A stretch of 64,000 bases of DNA. Source: Lachnoclostridium phytofermentans ISDg (GTDB taxonomy: Bacteria > Bacillota > Clostridia > Lachnospirales > Lachnospiraceae). Under the pieces are notes generated by a model. That model did no database searches. It was not told the origin of the DNA and worked only from the letters and a program-made list of their open reading frames with translations. Location: assembly GCF_000018685.1 (NCBI RefSeq), contig NC_010001.1, forward strand, positions 3,116,001-3,180,000, given 5' to 3'. This document shows, piece by piece, positions 1 through 7,330 of this stretch (position 1 is the first letter of the stretch; each line of letters starts with the position of its first letter). Both the position numbers and the translations under genes were made by a program.

Positions 1-214
1 CTTCTGAATGAGTACGTTCTGATAATACAGAAGCGATCTCTCTTGGATCATCTAAACAGTTTTTTAACACTGATATCTTTATTAATTCCCTTTTCTCTAA
101 TGCCTCAGAGATACCAGTTGTTAGTTCAGGTGATATGCTCGCCTTACCAACTTGAAAAATTGGATCTATGTTCATTGCAAGACCCTTTAAATATGCTCTT
201 TGTTTACTTGTCAT
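1..214 (-). CDS. yhbY: YhbY-type RNA-binding protein (partial, C-terminus outside window)
   Basis: Reading the minus strand from the ATG at 214-212 gives MTSKQRAYLKGLAMNIDPIF followed by a QVGKASISPEL segment, the typical start of the CRS1-YhbY (CRM) domain, a small KH-like fold that binds rRNA in assembling 50S subunits. About 71 codons are visible; the family is about 95-100 aa, so roughly a quarter is beyond position 1. The gene lies 44 bp downstream of obgE and is probably the last visible member of the rplU-prp-rpmA-obgE-yhbY operon. This order is common in Firmicutes and fits a shared role in ribosome maturation. Confidence 0.9.
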   Translation of the reverse strand, partial: MTSKQRAYLKGLAMNIDPIFQVGKASISPELTTGISEALEKRELIKISVLKNCLDDPREIASVLSERTHSE

Positions 215-258
215 ACTTGCTCCATTCCATCTTTTTTCAGCTATTTTTTCCTATAGTG

Positions 259-1548
259 TTATTTGTAGTAGTCGAACTCAAGACCATACATACGTACTGT
301 ATCGCCTTCCCCAATTCCTAACTCCTCTAACTGATCTAAGATACCATTTTCTTTTAAGAACTTCTGGAAGAACTCAAATCCTTTTTCTGTATCTATGTTA
401 GTATATCCAAGCATTCTTTCAATACGAGGACCTTCTACTACATACACTTCTTCCGTTTCATTATACTCAACTGTATAAGGCTCACTCATCACTAAATTCT
501 CTTCTGGGAAGTATTCCTTTTCAAATACAATTGGTGTAGCATCAACAGTTTTTAATAAATCACTTACATAATAAAGTAATTCCTTAACTCCTTGTCCGCT
601 AACTGCAGAGATTGGAAATACCTTAATTCCCTTTGATTCGAAAGCTTCTTTGATTTTATTTATTGCTTCCTCTTCCTCTTCGCCATATAAAACATCAGTC
701 TTATTTGCTGCTATTACCTGTGGTTTTAATAATAATCCTTCATTATAGGAGGATAATTCATGATTGATTTTCTCAATGTCTTCCACTGGATCTCTACCCT
801 CGGTTGATGCAGCATCTACAAGATGTATAATTACCCTTGTTCGCTCAATGTGTTTTAAGAACTCATGTCCTAAACCAATTCCCTCGGAAGCACCCTCAAT
901 TAATCCTGGAATATCAGCAATAACAAAACCATCCGCACCATCTAAATCTACAACACCAAGATTGGGATTTAGTGTAGTGAAATGATAGTTTGCAATCTTA
1001 GGTTTTGCGTTGGTAACTCGTGATAATAATGTAGATTTTCCTACGTTCGGGAATCCTACTAAGCCAACGTCTGCGATTACCTTAAGCTCTAACGTAACAT
1101 TTAGTTCCATCGCCTTTTGTCCTGGCTGAGCATATTTTGGTACCTGCATTGTTGGAGTTGCATAATGTTGATTTCCCTTACCACCACGACCACCGCGAAG
1201 TATTACTTCCCTACGATTTTCATGTGACATATCGGTGATAACTTTACCCGTTTCTGTTTCCTTAATAATGGTACCTTCTGGAACTTTAATGATTAAATCT
1301 TCACCATCTTTACCAGAGCAACGTTTCTTTTGACCGTTTTCACCATCACCGGCAGAATACTTTCTCTTTAAACGGAAGTCTCCAAGAGTATTTAAACCTT
1401 CATCAACTTCAAATATAACATTTCCACCCTTACCACCGTCTCCTCCATCAGGACCGCCGGCAGGGACAAAGATTTCACGACGGAAAGAAACATGTCCATC
1501 GCCACCTTTTCCGGAGCGTATAAAAATTTTTGCACTATCTGCGAACAT
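259..1548 (-). CDS. obgE: GTPase Obg (ObgE/CgtA), 50S ribosome assembly
   Basis: Essential P-loop GTPase that binds the 50S subunit and links ribosome maturation to growth and stress state. The 429-aa protein has all three expected parts. Residues 1-158 form the glycine-rich Obg fold (GKGGDGHVSFRRE, GGPDGGDGGKGG). The G domain has G1 GFPNVGKST near 164-172, G3 DIPG and G4 NKTD. The C-terminal OCT domain ends at about 428. Length is normal. It sits between rpmA and yhbY; the 383-bp gap to rpmA holds a 127-bp inverted-repeat element, so obgE may be partly uncoupled from the ribosomal-protein promoter. Function is secure from the motifs. Confidence 0.97.
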   Translation of the reverse strand: MFADSAKIFIRSGKGGDGHVSFRREIFVPAGGPDGGDGGKGGNVIFEVDEGLNTLGDFRLKRKYSAGDGENGQKKRCSGKDGEDLIIKVPEGTIIKETETGKVITDMSHENRREVILRGGRGGKGNQHYATPTMQVPKYAQPGQKAMELNVTLELKVIADVGLVGFPNVGKSTLLSRVTNAKPKIANYHFTTLNPNLGVVDLDGADGFVIADIPGLIEGASEGIGLGHEFLKHIERTRVIIHLVDAASTEGRDPVEDIEKINHELSSYNEGLLLKPQVIAANKTDVLYGEEEEEAINKIKEAFESKGIKVFPISAVSGQGVKELLYYVSDLLKTVDATPIVFEKEYFPEENLVMSEPYTVEYNETEEVYVVEGPRIERMLGYTNIDTEKGFEFFQKFLKENGILDQLEELGIGEGDTVRMYGLEFDYYK

Positions 1549-1733
1549 TATAACCTCAATTCTGGCGCTTTAGCGCCCATCTATACCATAACAACCTGAA
1601 AGAGAGCCTGTGCCCTTTATCAAAACACAAACCTCAAAATCTAATCTATATGAAACTAAATATAATAACTTTAGTATTTCACTCTTGTCATTTTTCATTA
1701 ATGGAAAATCTTCTCTATCTAGTATGGAAGAAA

Positions 1734-1860
1734 AGGGCTGTTTCAAAATGAAACCTCTTGCAAACATCAGACGACCTTGCGTACGATGTTTGTCATAATA
1801 GAAAGAAATTCTTATGTAACTTTCTACTATGAAGGAAAAGACTCATTTTGAAACAGCCCT
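1734..1860. mobile_element. 127-bp MITE-like inverted-repeat element between rpmA and obgE
   Basis: A perfect 18-bp terminal inverted repeat, AGGGCTGTTTCAAAATGA at 1734-1751 and its complement at 1843-1860, bounds a 127-bp unit with no open reading frame. Inside are two further hairpins: CAAACATC 1761-1768 with GATGTTTG 1785-1792, and CATAATAGAAAG 1794-1805 with CTTTCTACTATG 1820-1831. The end resembles the GGGCTGTT(G/T)CAAAA termini I associate with IS1182-like transposons, so a non-autonomous relative is inferred. No clear target duplication was found. It could also act as a terminator or processing site between L27 and Obg. Confidence 0.6.
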
Positions 1861-1931
1861 CTAGTGTATCGTTGTACTAAATTATAACGATGAATACAAG
1901 ATGAAGCGGTAAGCCGTTTCTCTTGTTCAAA

Positions 1932-2219
1932 TTATTTAGCTTCTACTGGGTAAACACTAGCTTGTTTCTTGTCTCTACCCTTTCTTTCAAACTTAAGAAC
2001 ACCGTCTACTAAAGCAAATAACGTATCATCTCCACCGCGTCCTACGTTAACGCCTGGATGAATCTTAGTACCACGCTGTCTGTAAAGAATGTTTCCAGCT
2101 AATACGAACTGACCGTCAGCTCTCTTAGCACCAAGTCTCTTGGACTCAGAATCTCTACCGTTCTTAGTAGAACCAACACCCTTTTTATGAGCGAAAAATT
2201 GAAGGTTCATCTTTAACAT
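1932..2219 (-). CDS. rpmA: 50S ribosomal protein L27, Prp-processed form
   Basis: L27 of the large subunit, whose N-terminus reaches the peptidyl transferase centre. The 95-aa protein starts MLKMNLQFFAHKKGVGSTKN. MNLQFFA is the Firmicute N-terminal extension that the protease Prp removes after the FFA, exposing the functional AHKKGVGS end. Start 2219 is chosen because AGGAGGTG lies 6 nt upstream of this ATG. The gene directly follows prp (45-bp gap) and rplU, so substrate and protease are co-transcribed. Length and sequence are normal. Confidence 0.97.
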   Translation of the reverse strand: MLKMNLQFFAHKKGVGSTKNGRDSESKRLGAKRADGQFVLAGNILYRQRGTKIHPGVNVGRGGDDTLFALVDGVLKFERKGRDKKQASVYPVEAK

Positions 2220-2264
2220 GACCTACACCTCCTTATATGATAGGTTAGGATACCATCACACCTG

Positions 2265-2594
2265 CTACTGTATCCGTTTATCGATTTTAATATAATCACG
2301 TCCCAATCCTTCTTCGATACCATGAAGTCCTAATAGTAAAGAGGATAATAATACCTCCGTACGATCAGATAGATCTGAGACTACCTTAAATTCAATTAAA
2401 CCGCTTTTTTCATCCTCTTTATACTCAAAAGTATCCGAAGTAAACTGTTCAATGGAATTAATGGTATTTATCACAAGTATCGAAACCGCAGAACAAACAA
2501 TATCCTGACCAGACTCTGCATAACCTGCATGCCCTTTGCATCGAAACCCATTGATCTTACCATCTTTATTCTGATGAATTGATACTTTAATCAT
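2265..2594 (-). CDS. prp: Ribosomal-processing cysteine protease Prp (YsxB/DUF464)
   Basis: Small cysteine protease that trims the N-terminal extension of L27. At 109 aa it has the family size and both catalytic signatures: His in CKGHAGYAESG near residue 22 and Cys in DIVCSAVS near residue 34. It lies between rplU and rpmA with short gaps (19 and 45 bp), the standard Firmicute arrangement. The presence of MNLQFFA in the adjacent L27 confirms the functional pairing. Its name in many databases is simply a DUF464 hypothetical protein. Confidence 0.95.
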   Translation of the reverse strand: MIKVSIHQNKDGKINGFRCKGHAGYAESGQDIVCSAVSILVINTINSIEQFTSDTFEYKEDEKSGLIEFKVVSDLSDRTEVLLSSLLLGLHGIEEGLGRDYIKIDKRIQ

Positions 2595-2613
2595 ATCAAC
2601 CTCTCATCGATGA

Positions 2614-2922
2614 TTAAGCGTTGATCTTGTCAATCTTAACCTTAGTATAAGACTGTCTGTGACCATTCTTCTTGTGGTATCCGGACTTTCTCTTATATCT
2701 GTAAACGATGACTTTCTTATTCTTGCCTTCTTCTACAACTGTTGCAGAAACACTAGCACCAGCTACAGTAGGATTTCCTACTACAACCTGACCGTTGTTT
2801 AAAACAAGAACTTGGTCAAAAGATACAGTTGCACCAGCTTCTACACCAAGCTTTTCTACTTTAATGATATCGCCTTCGGCTACTTTGTACTGTTTACCAC
2901 CTGTTGCTATAATTGCGTACAT
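2614..2922 (-). CDS. rplU: 50S ribosomal protein L21
   Basis: L21 binds 23S rRNA in the large subunit. The start MYAIIATGGKQYKVAEGD and the basic C-terminus with GYHKKNGHRQSYTKVKID are diagnostic. The start is placed at 2922, not at an upstream in-frame codon, because GGGAGGT sits 5-6 nt before this ATG and the family begins MYAI. This gives 102 aa, the usual length. It is the first gene of the rplU-prp-rpmA-obgE-yhbY operon, with a sigma-A promoter at 3012-3040 and an L21-type leader. Confidence 0.96.
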   Translation of the reverse strand: MYAIIATGGKQYKVAEGDIIKVEKLGVEAGATVSFDQVLVLNNGQVVVGNPTVAGASVSATVVEEGKNKKVIVYRYKRKSGYHKKNGHRQSYTKVKIDKINA

Positions 2923-3005
2923 ATGGCACCTCCCATTATCATTACTCGCCAACTATGGTGTCCACCTAAAAATAAGCAGAACTTGAACCTCGTTGTGCGG
3001 CACAC
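2923..3005 (-). ncRNA. Probable ribosomal protein L21 leader (5' UTR of rplU)
   Basis: The transcript expected from the promoter at 3012-3040 begins near 3005 and carries an 83-nt untranslated leader before rplU. It contains compact complementary segments, including GGTGGACACC at about 2958-2967, just upstream of the ribosome site. Firmicute rplU genes are known to carry an autoregulatory L21 leader. I assign it by position and partial resemblance only; a covariance-model match was not possible here. Confidence 0.5.
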
Positions 3006-3011
3006 TAAAGA

Positions 3012-3040
3012 AGTTTAGCATAACTAACAGAGATTGTCAA
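3012..3040 (-). promoter_or_regulatory. Sigma-A promoter of the rplU operon
   Basis: On the minus strand a perfect -35 TTGACA (3035-3040) is separated by 17 bp from -10 TAAACT (3012-3017). It points at rplU, 90 bp downstream. Confidence 0.8.
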
Positions 3041-3217
3041 TAAGAAAATACTCATTTCTACAAGAAAAGCCACTTATATCTAATCACTGGAATTCAACTA
3101 ATCCTTTTCTTACAATTGCCAATTTTATTAAGTTTATACACTACAGCAGTTTGCAACAACTTTTCTTAAATTCGTGGACAAAAGAAACGGTATCACTTAC
3201 AATACTTATCAGATGTT

Positions 3218-3360
3218 AGCGCTAAATAATTGAATATAAGTACGAAGTGAATGAAATATAAGCGCTAAGTAAATAAAATATAAGTGCTAAAAATATAAAA
3301 ATGTTGTTTGCTAACTTCATTTACAAATAATATATAATACTCATTTACAAATAATATATA
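3218..3360. repeat. Two short tandem-repeat tracts upstream of the metallopeptidase gene
   Basis: From 3218 to about 3300 a degenerate 22-bp unit repeats about four times; AATATAAG recurs at 3233, 3255 and 3277, each followed by a GCTAA-like half. A second tract has a perfect 20-bp direct repeat, TCATTTACAAATAATATATA, at 3317-3336 and 3341-3360 (24-bp period). The rest of the 2923-3381 gap contains only the rplU promoter and leader. The role is unknown; slipped-strand expansion or regulator binding are both possible. Confidence 0.7.
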
Positions 3361-3381
3361 TTACTATAGAAAGGTTGCCAT

Positions 3382-4035
3382 ATGGAAATTATACTGAATG
3401 ATAAGTCTATCAGTTTTCAAATACAATATACAAAGGCTAGTAAATTTAACCTCGATTTTTCACCAGAAGGTCTAATCACTTTAAAAGCTCCAAAAAAATC
3501 AACTATGGAAGAAATCAATGCCTTTATGAAATCAAACTCAAAGGTCTTATTAAAATTTGAAGAAAGAATGAGTAATCGTACTTATCTTTCTAGTGTTAAA
3601 ACGTATGAAAGTGACGAAAACTTTTTATTCCTTGGTAAAGTTCACAAACTCTCCGATCTTTTATCTGAAATTCCTGAGACAGAGGATGGAGTACAAGAAG
3701 CTCTAAAAAAGTTTTACACAGCAAAAACCAAGGAGATTATCACGGAACGACTGGCTATCTACGAACCTATCATTGAGGTAAAAGCGAAAGGATTCAAAAT
3801 TGTAGACTCTCCAGCCACCTGGGGGACCTGTAATTCAAATAAACAGCTAACCTTTAACTACAAGTTATCCATGGCCAGATTGAGTGCAGTCGATTATGTT
3901 GTAATTCACGAACTTTGTCATATCATGCACTTAAATCATGATCGGTCTTTTTGGAGAAAAGTTGGTATGTATGATAAAGACTATAAAACACATCAGGAAT
4001 ACTTAGCACGTTTTGGAGCATTCATGACAATTTAA
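3382..4035 (+). CDS. YgjP-like zinc metallopeptidase (DUF45/WLM family)
   Basis: Predicted cytosolic zinc-dependent hydrolase of the YgjP/DUF45 group. The 217-aa protein has an N-terminal beta-rich part, and the active site VIHELCHIMHLNHDRSFW lies near residue 175. The HELCH supplies two zinc ligands and the glutamate base, and the following NHDRSFW is the conserved third-ligand region. The preceding SPATWGTCNSNKQLTFNYKL is also a family hallmark (usually RWGSC; here TWGTC). The AGAAAGG ribosome site lies 10 nt upstream. It is convergent with the kinase gene at 4070. Substrate is unknown for the family, which often co-occurs with type I restriction systems; none is seen here. Confidence 0.85.
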   Translation: MEIILNDKSISFQIQYTKASKFNLDFSPEGLITLKAPKKSTMEEINAFMKSNSKVLLKFEERMSNRTYLSSVKTYESDENFLFLGKVHKLSDLLSEIPETEDGVQEALKKFYTAKTKEIITERLAIYEPIIEVKAKGFKIVDSPATWGTCNSNKQLTFNYKLSMARLSAVDYVVIHELCHIMHLNHDRSFWRKVGMYDKDYKTHQEYLARFGAFMTI

Positions 4036-4069
4036 CCCATTAGTAACTACGTTGCAAATGGGTTACGAG

Positions 4070-5041
4070 TTACCAAGTTTCTTCTATTGATTTTAGCATA
4101 TTCGTTAATTTCACACGAAGTTCTGTCATCCATTCCTTTTCACTGGTAAAAGAATCACTTAGACAATGATGAATTCTCACATAGGAATACAAATTAATGA
4201 AGCGTCTCATCAATGGTATACTATTTTTTGTTTCCTCAACGATTGGATATTCGGATTGATATCCTTCGAAAAATGCTATTTTTACTTGCTCAGCCTCAAG
4301 TTCACCCTTTTCTTCAGAGACAGAATCCAAAAACTGTTCTATATCTGTAGAATACCAATGATACATTCCATCATCAAAATCAATAACAGAGCAGGTATTT
4401 GTTTTTTCATCATAGAATACATTATCTAGTTCAAAATCATAATGAATGAGACCGTAAGATAAATGATTTTTTGGTAGCTTTGCAAGCTCAACTCTCAGAT
4501 TTTCTAACTCTATCTTTGCTTTATTAGAGCAATGGTAGAGGGTTAACATAGTTTCTATTTCATTTAGAACATCCTCATGAGTCCATTTTTTTATGATAGG
4601 TTTAAATCCGGATGAAAGTCGGTGCATCCGTCCCATTGTTTTTCCATATTCATGATACATTTTCTCTGAGTATTCGCAAGCTTCCACTGGTTTACCTGCT
4701 ACCTTCTCAAAAACAGTAGCATAATACTCCCCCCACTTTGTATTTACGATTCTAATAAATTCCCCATTCTTTGAAGGAACCGGGCATAGGGCTTTAAAGT
4801 CATGTTCTCTTAAATACTGTATGAATTCAATTTCTCCATAAATATTCTCTTTCCGTTTTTCATCGGTTGGAGCAATTCTTAAAAAACAAATCTTCTTCTT
4901 ATAAAAAAACGGATAAATGGCATTAGAAGAAATACGAAAATAAGATAACATCTCATCCAAATTCTCCTCATCATACTCCCAGTTTTTTAATAAGTCTTTT
5001 GCTAACTCATAATTACTAATCAAATTTCTCATTTTTAACAT
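4070..5041 (-). CDS. Aminoglycoside phosphotransferase (APH)-family kinase, substrate unknown
   Basis: A 323-aa protein with the APH/choline-kinase fold. The catalytic loop HYDFELDNVFYD near residue 200 and the metal-binding VIDFDDGMYHWY about 18 residues later match HxDxxxxN...DxD. The N-lobe is compact, as in homoserine-kinase-like and CotS-like members, so resistance to aminoglycosides should not be assumed. The start at 5041 has an AGG 7 nt upstream. A strong promoter at 5312-5340 gives a long leader (about 260 nt) with a possible intrinsic terminator, so expression may be attenuated. It is convergent with the YgjP gene. Confidence 0.8.
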   Translation of the reverse strand: MLKMRNLISNYELAKDLLKNWEYDEENLDEMLSYFRISSNAIYPFFYKKKICFLRIAPTDEKRKENIYGEIEFIQYLREHDFKALCPVPSKNGEFIRIVNTKWGEYYATVFEKVAGKPVEACEYSEKMYHEYGKTMGRMHRLSSGFKPIIKKWTHEDVLNEIETMLTLYHCSNKAKIELENLRVELAKLPKNHLSYGLIHYDFELDNVFYDEKTNTCSVIDFDDGMYHWYSTDIEQFLDSVSEEKGELEAEQVKIAFFEGYQSEYPIVEETKNSIPLMRRFINLYSYVRIHHCLSDSFTSEKEWMTELRVKLTNMLKSIEETW

Positions 5042-5151
5042 TGATAATCCTAACCTTTCTTTCCTTAATATAGACTAAGTTAATTGCAATAACTGTAGGA
5101 GATAATTTAAATGCTCAATCAGTAACTGATTTATCTTTTTAGGTAAAAAAG

Positions 5152-5305
5152 GGTACAAAAAAAACACCCCCATTCGAGTGCTCTGCAAATTCTAATAGGT
5201 AATTGCCTACTATATTCAGAATAACGAAAGGTTACATATGCAAATAAATTATTCTACGAATCACCATACTGTTCAATTTATTAACACCCCTTTCGTTTTT
5301 AAGAT
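5152..5305 (-). ncRNA. Structured leader RNA or sRNA upstream of the APH-like kinase
   Basis: Downstream of a near-perfect promoter the minus-strand transcript can form a nested hairpin. P1 pairs CCTTTCGTT-side bases 5289-5297 with 5223-5231 (9 bp). P2 pairs 5275-5282 with 5243-5250 (8 bp). After a small TAGG/CCTA hairpin near 5193-5207, a short GC-containing hairpin (5165-5180) is followed by eight U residues (5157-5164), an intrinsic terminator shape. The 3' end lies about 110 nt before the kinase start. The architecture suits a riboswitch or attenuator, or a free sRNA. I recognise no known class. Confidence 0.5.
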
Positions 5306-5311
5306 GATATC

Positions 5312-5340
5312 ATTATATAGCATATGGTATATTATGTCAA
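5312..5340 (-). promoter_or_regulatory. Consensus sigma-A promoter for the kinase leader
   Basis: The minus strand has TTGACA (5335-5340), a 17-bp spacer and TATAAT (5312-5317), a perfect consensus promoter. Transcription should start near 5305 and run into the structured leader and then the kinase gene. Confidence 0.85.
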
Positions 5341-5482
5341 TCCAATTAAAGTATTCTCGCTATCTAACAAAAATGTAAGGTTTGATAGTTTCTTTGTAAG
5401 CCATATCGATGGTTTGAATAAAAATTATACTTTATACTTAATTATAGGTCGCATAAGGAATAAATCAAAGAGGAGTGAGTTT

Positions 5483-5587
5483 ATGAAGAACAAAAAGCGA
5501 AAACTATTTGTAACTATTGTTATTGTTTTAGTCGGATTCGTTGTATACGAGAATATGTTATTCAAAAAGGGATTTAAAAGAAAATAA
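5483..5587 (+). CDS. 34-aa single-pass membrane peptide
   Basis: A short reading frame starts MKNKKRKLFVTIVIVLVGFV and ends with the basic tail FKKGFKRK. It has a positively charged N-terminus (KNKKRK), a hydrophobic stretch of about 16 residues and a charged C-terminus, the profile of a small inner-membrane protein. AGAGGAGTG lies 6-7 nt before the ATG, a strong ribosome site that favours real translation. A longer upstream extension in the same frame (to 5324) lacks such a site and would start inside the divergent promoter, so it is not used. A perfect hairpin follows at 5670-5710. No family is recognised. Confidence 0.6.
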   Translation: MKNKKRKLFVTIVIVLVGFVVYENMLFKKGFKRK

Positions 5588-5669
5588 GTTCTGATGAGCA
5601 GATATTCATAGAGTAGTATATTAAAAATGTAAATAAGAAAAATGTAAATATAGAAAATGAATAAAGAAT

Positions 5670-5710
5670 ATAAATAAGAAAAGTACGCAAAGCGTACTTT
5701 TCTTATTTAT
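5670..5710. terminator. Perfect bidirectional terminator with GTACGC core
   Basis: A 19-bp perfect stem (5670-5688 with 5692-5710) closes a 3-nt AAA loop. The core AAGTACGCAAAGCGTACTT is also found at 12594-12614. It lies between the 34-aa gene (+) and degV (-) and has A/T runs on both sides. Confidence 0.85.
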
Positions 5711-5807
5711 AGGTTCATCTGTGGCCAAATTTAAGATAGTTTAATATTCATCTAAGTGTAATAAATAGATCAAAAGTATTTTCATGTAACTAAAATTTAC
5801 TCTTACA

Positions 5808-6647
5808 TTAGTTACTAAAGAATCCAATTCCGCACGCACCAGGCCCTACATGAACTCCAATCGTACTACCAATGGCAACCTTAGTAATATCTTGTTTTTT
5901 TAGATACTCTTTAGAATGTACATCAAAGTTCTGTGTTAGATTAATATCGCCAGTATATCCGATGCAATATGGAAACTCCATATCGATACCATTCGCTTCT
6001 TCCACCAACTCCATCACTTTCTTATATGCACCTTGTATACCTCTCGACTTAGCAGCAACCTCAACAACACCATCCTTAACTTCTATAATAGGTTTGATAT
6101 TAAGTAATGTTCCTGCAAGTGCCGCAGATGCCGATAAGCGTCCACCCTTTTTTAAGTATTTTAACGTATCCACTAGGGCAAATACTCTGACTTTTTGTTT
6201 CTTATCTTCTAACTCTTCAGCGATTTGTTTCGCAGATAATCCTCTCTCTCTTAGTATCTTAGCATACTGAACAAGACTGTTTAAACCTAGCGTTGCAGTA
6301 AAGCTGTCAACAAGATAGATTTCATCATATTCACACATATCTTTTGCTATGCAAGCACTTTGAAAGGTTCCACTTAATCTACTAGAGATTGTAATAACAA
6401 CTGCGCTACTTCCCTCTTCCTTACAACGATTAAAATGAGTTAAGAATTCCTCTGGAGAAGGTTGACTTGAAGTTGGTAAATCTTCCGCGGTTGCAAGTCT
6501 TTGGTAGAACTCCTCAGTTGAAATTGTAACACCGTCAAGGTATTCCTCTACACCAAATAAATTATGTAGAGGTACTACAATCAAGTCTTCTCTTGCTGCT
6601 TGAACTTGTGTTATATCGGATGTTGAATCAGTTATAATGTGTAACAT
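5808..6647 (-). CDS. DegV-family fatty-acid-binding protein
   Basis: A 279-aa DegV-type protein. These bind a long-chain fatty acid or acyl phosphate between two alpha/beta domains, and some (FakB) serve fatty-acid kinase. The N-terminal ITDSTSDI signature, the TSQPSPEEF segment near residue 60 and ISSRLSGTFQSA near 86 are the conserved ligand-binding motifs. The C-terminal GVHVGPGACGIGF is also conserved. Length is typical. It appears monocistronic with a GGAGG site upstream of the ATG. FakB-like function is possible, but no fakA homologue is seen in this window. Confidence 0.92.
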   Translation of the reverse strand: MLHIITDSTSDITQVQAAREDLIVVPLHNLFGVEEYLDGVTISTEEFYQRLATAEDLPTSSQPSPEEFLTHFNRCKEEGSSAVVITISSRLSGTFQSACIAKDMCEYDEIYLVDSFTATLGLNSLVQYAKILRERGLSAKQIAEELEDKKQKVRVFALVDTLKYLKKGGRLSASAALAGTLLNIKPIIEVKDGVVEVAAKSRGIQGAYKKVMELVEEANGIDMEFPYCIGYTGDINLTQNFDVHSKEYLKKQDITKVAIGSTIGVHVGPGACGIGFFSN

Positions 6648-6861
6648 AGGGAATTCCTCCTGTTTTGGTCGTTTTAAATAAGATTACATTCTATTATTTT
6701 TAGTACTCTATAATGTGATACAAGTGATTGTGGTAATCTTGTGCACTTTATGCACTCATGAAGTAAACATATTTTTTTATACTAAAACCTTTTACATACC
6801 ACATCTTCTCGCAGCTATAATACTGCCATGAATAGCGAATAATATTTTAATTTTCGCTTTA

Positions 6862-7326
6862 CTACTTAAGTTTTTTAAAGAAACGATGTAATGTTCCTAA
6901 TGCCAGCGTAAGTGCAGCGATCTCTGCTTCATTTAACTGTTCTGAAACGTTTGCTATCAATTTCTCGTGAAATGCTCGATGTTCTTGGTAAGCTTCTTTC
7001 GCTATTTCTGTAGTGCATACATATACCTTTCGCTTATCACTTTGTGCTCGATTTCTTATGAGATATCCTTTTTGCTCCAATGTTTTTACAGCTATTGTTA
7101 AACTACTTGCTGTTATCATTAGTCTTTCTGATAACTCCTTCATCGTATTTTTTTCGTCATTCTCGCTGTTATATACAGCCTCTATAACATGCATTTCATT
7201 TACAGACAATACTTTATGTTTTCCTTTTGCTAAGGAACCTTCTTCTAGTCTTAAGATGTCATTAAATATCGTGACAAAAAAATCATTTAACTGCGCCTCG
7301 TAGACATTCAACTTGGTTACCTCCAT
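6862..7326 (-). CDS. MarR-family transcriptional regulator, autoregulated
   Basis: A 154-aa winged-helix MarR regulator. The HTH spans about residues 55-85 (MKELSERLMITASSLTIAVK) and the wing includes LIRNRAQSDKRKVYVC. No other gene lies on the same transcript downstream except possibly degV, 214 bp away. Its promoter (7353-7381) is flanked by palindromes TTTGAACTTCAAA (7331-7343) and TTTGAAGTTCAAA (7385-7397, 7407-7419), good candidate operators, so autorepression is likely. A divergent AraC-type regulator starts at 7682 and may share control. The ligand is unknown; in Firmicutes such factors sometimes respond to fatty acids or oxidants. Confidence 0.92.
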   Translation of the reverse strand: MEVTKLNVYEAQLNDFFVTIFNDILRLEEGSLAKGKHKVLSVNEMHVIEAVYNSENDEKNTMKELSERLMITASSLTIAVKTLEQKGYLIRNRAQSDKRKVYVCTTEIAKEAYQEHRAFHEKLIANVSEQLNEAEIAALTLALGTLHRFFKKLK

Positions 7327-7330
7327 TTAC

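Noticed and set aside
1734..1860. Simple terminator for rpmA
   Set aside because: The 91-bp separation of the arms and two internal hairpins do not fit an intrinsic terminator, and no U-run follows.
3034..3219. A 61-codon plus-strand reading frame in the rplU upstream region
   Set aside because: It overlaps the rplU promoter, has no ribosome site and shows no protein-like composition.
3218..3360. Possible CRISPR array in the tandem repeats
   Set aside because: Units are contiguous and degenerate with no spacers and no cas genes nearby.
4070..5041. Aminoglycoside-resistance gene
   Set aside because: Only the generic APH catalytic motifs are visible; no specific resistance enzyme signature, so the substrate is left open.
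5324..5482. N-terminal extension of the 34-aa peptide to 92 aa
   Set aside because: The upstream start lies within the divergent consensus promoter and has no ribosome site, while the internal ATG has a strong one.
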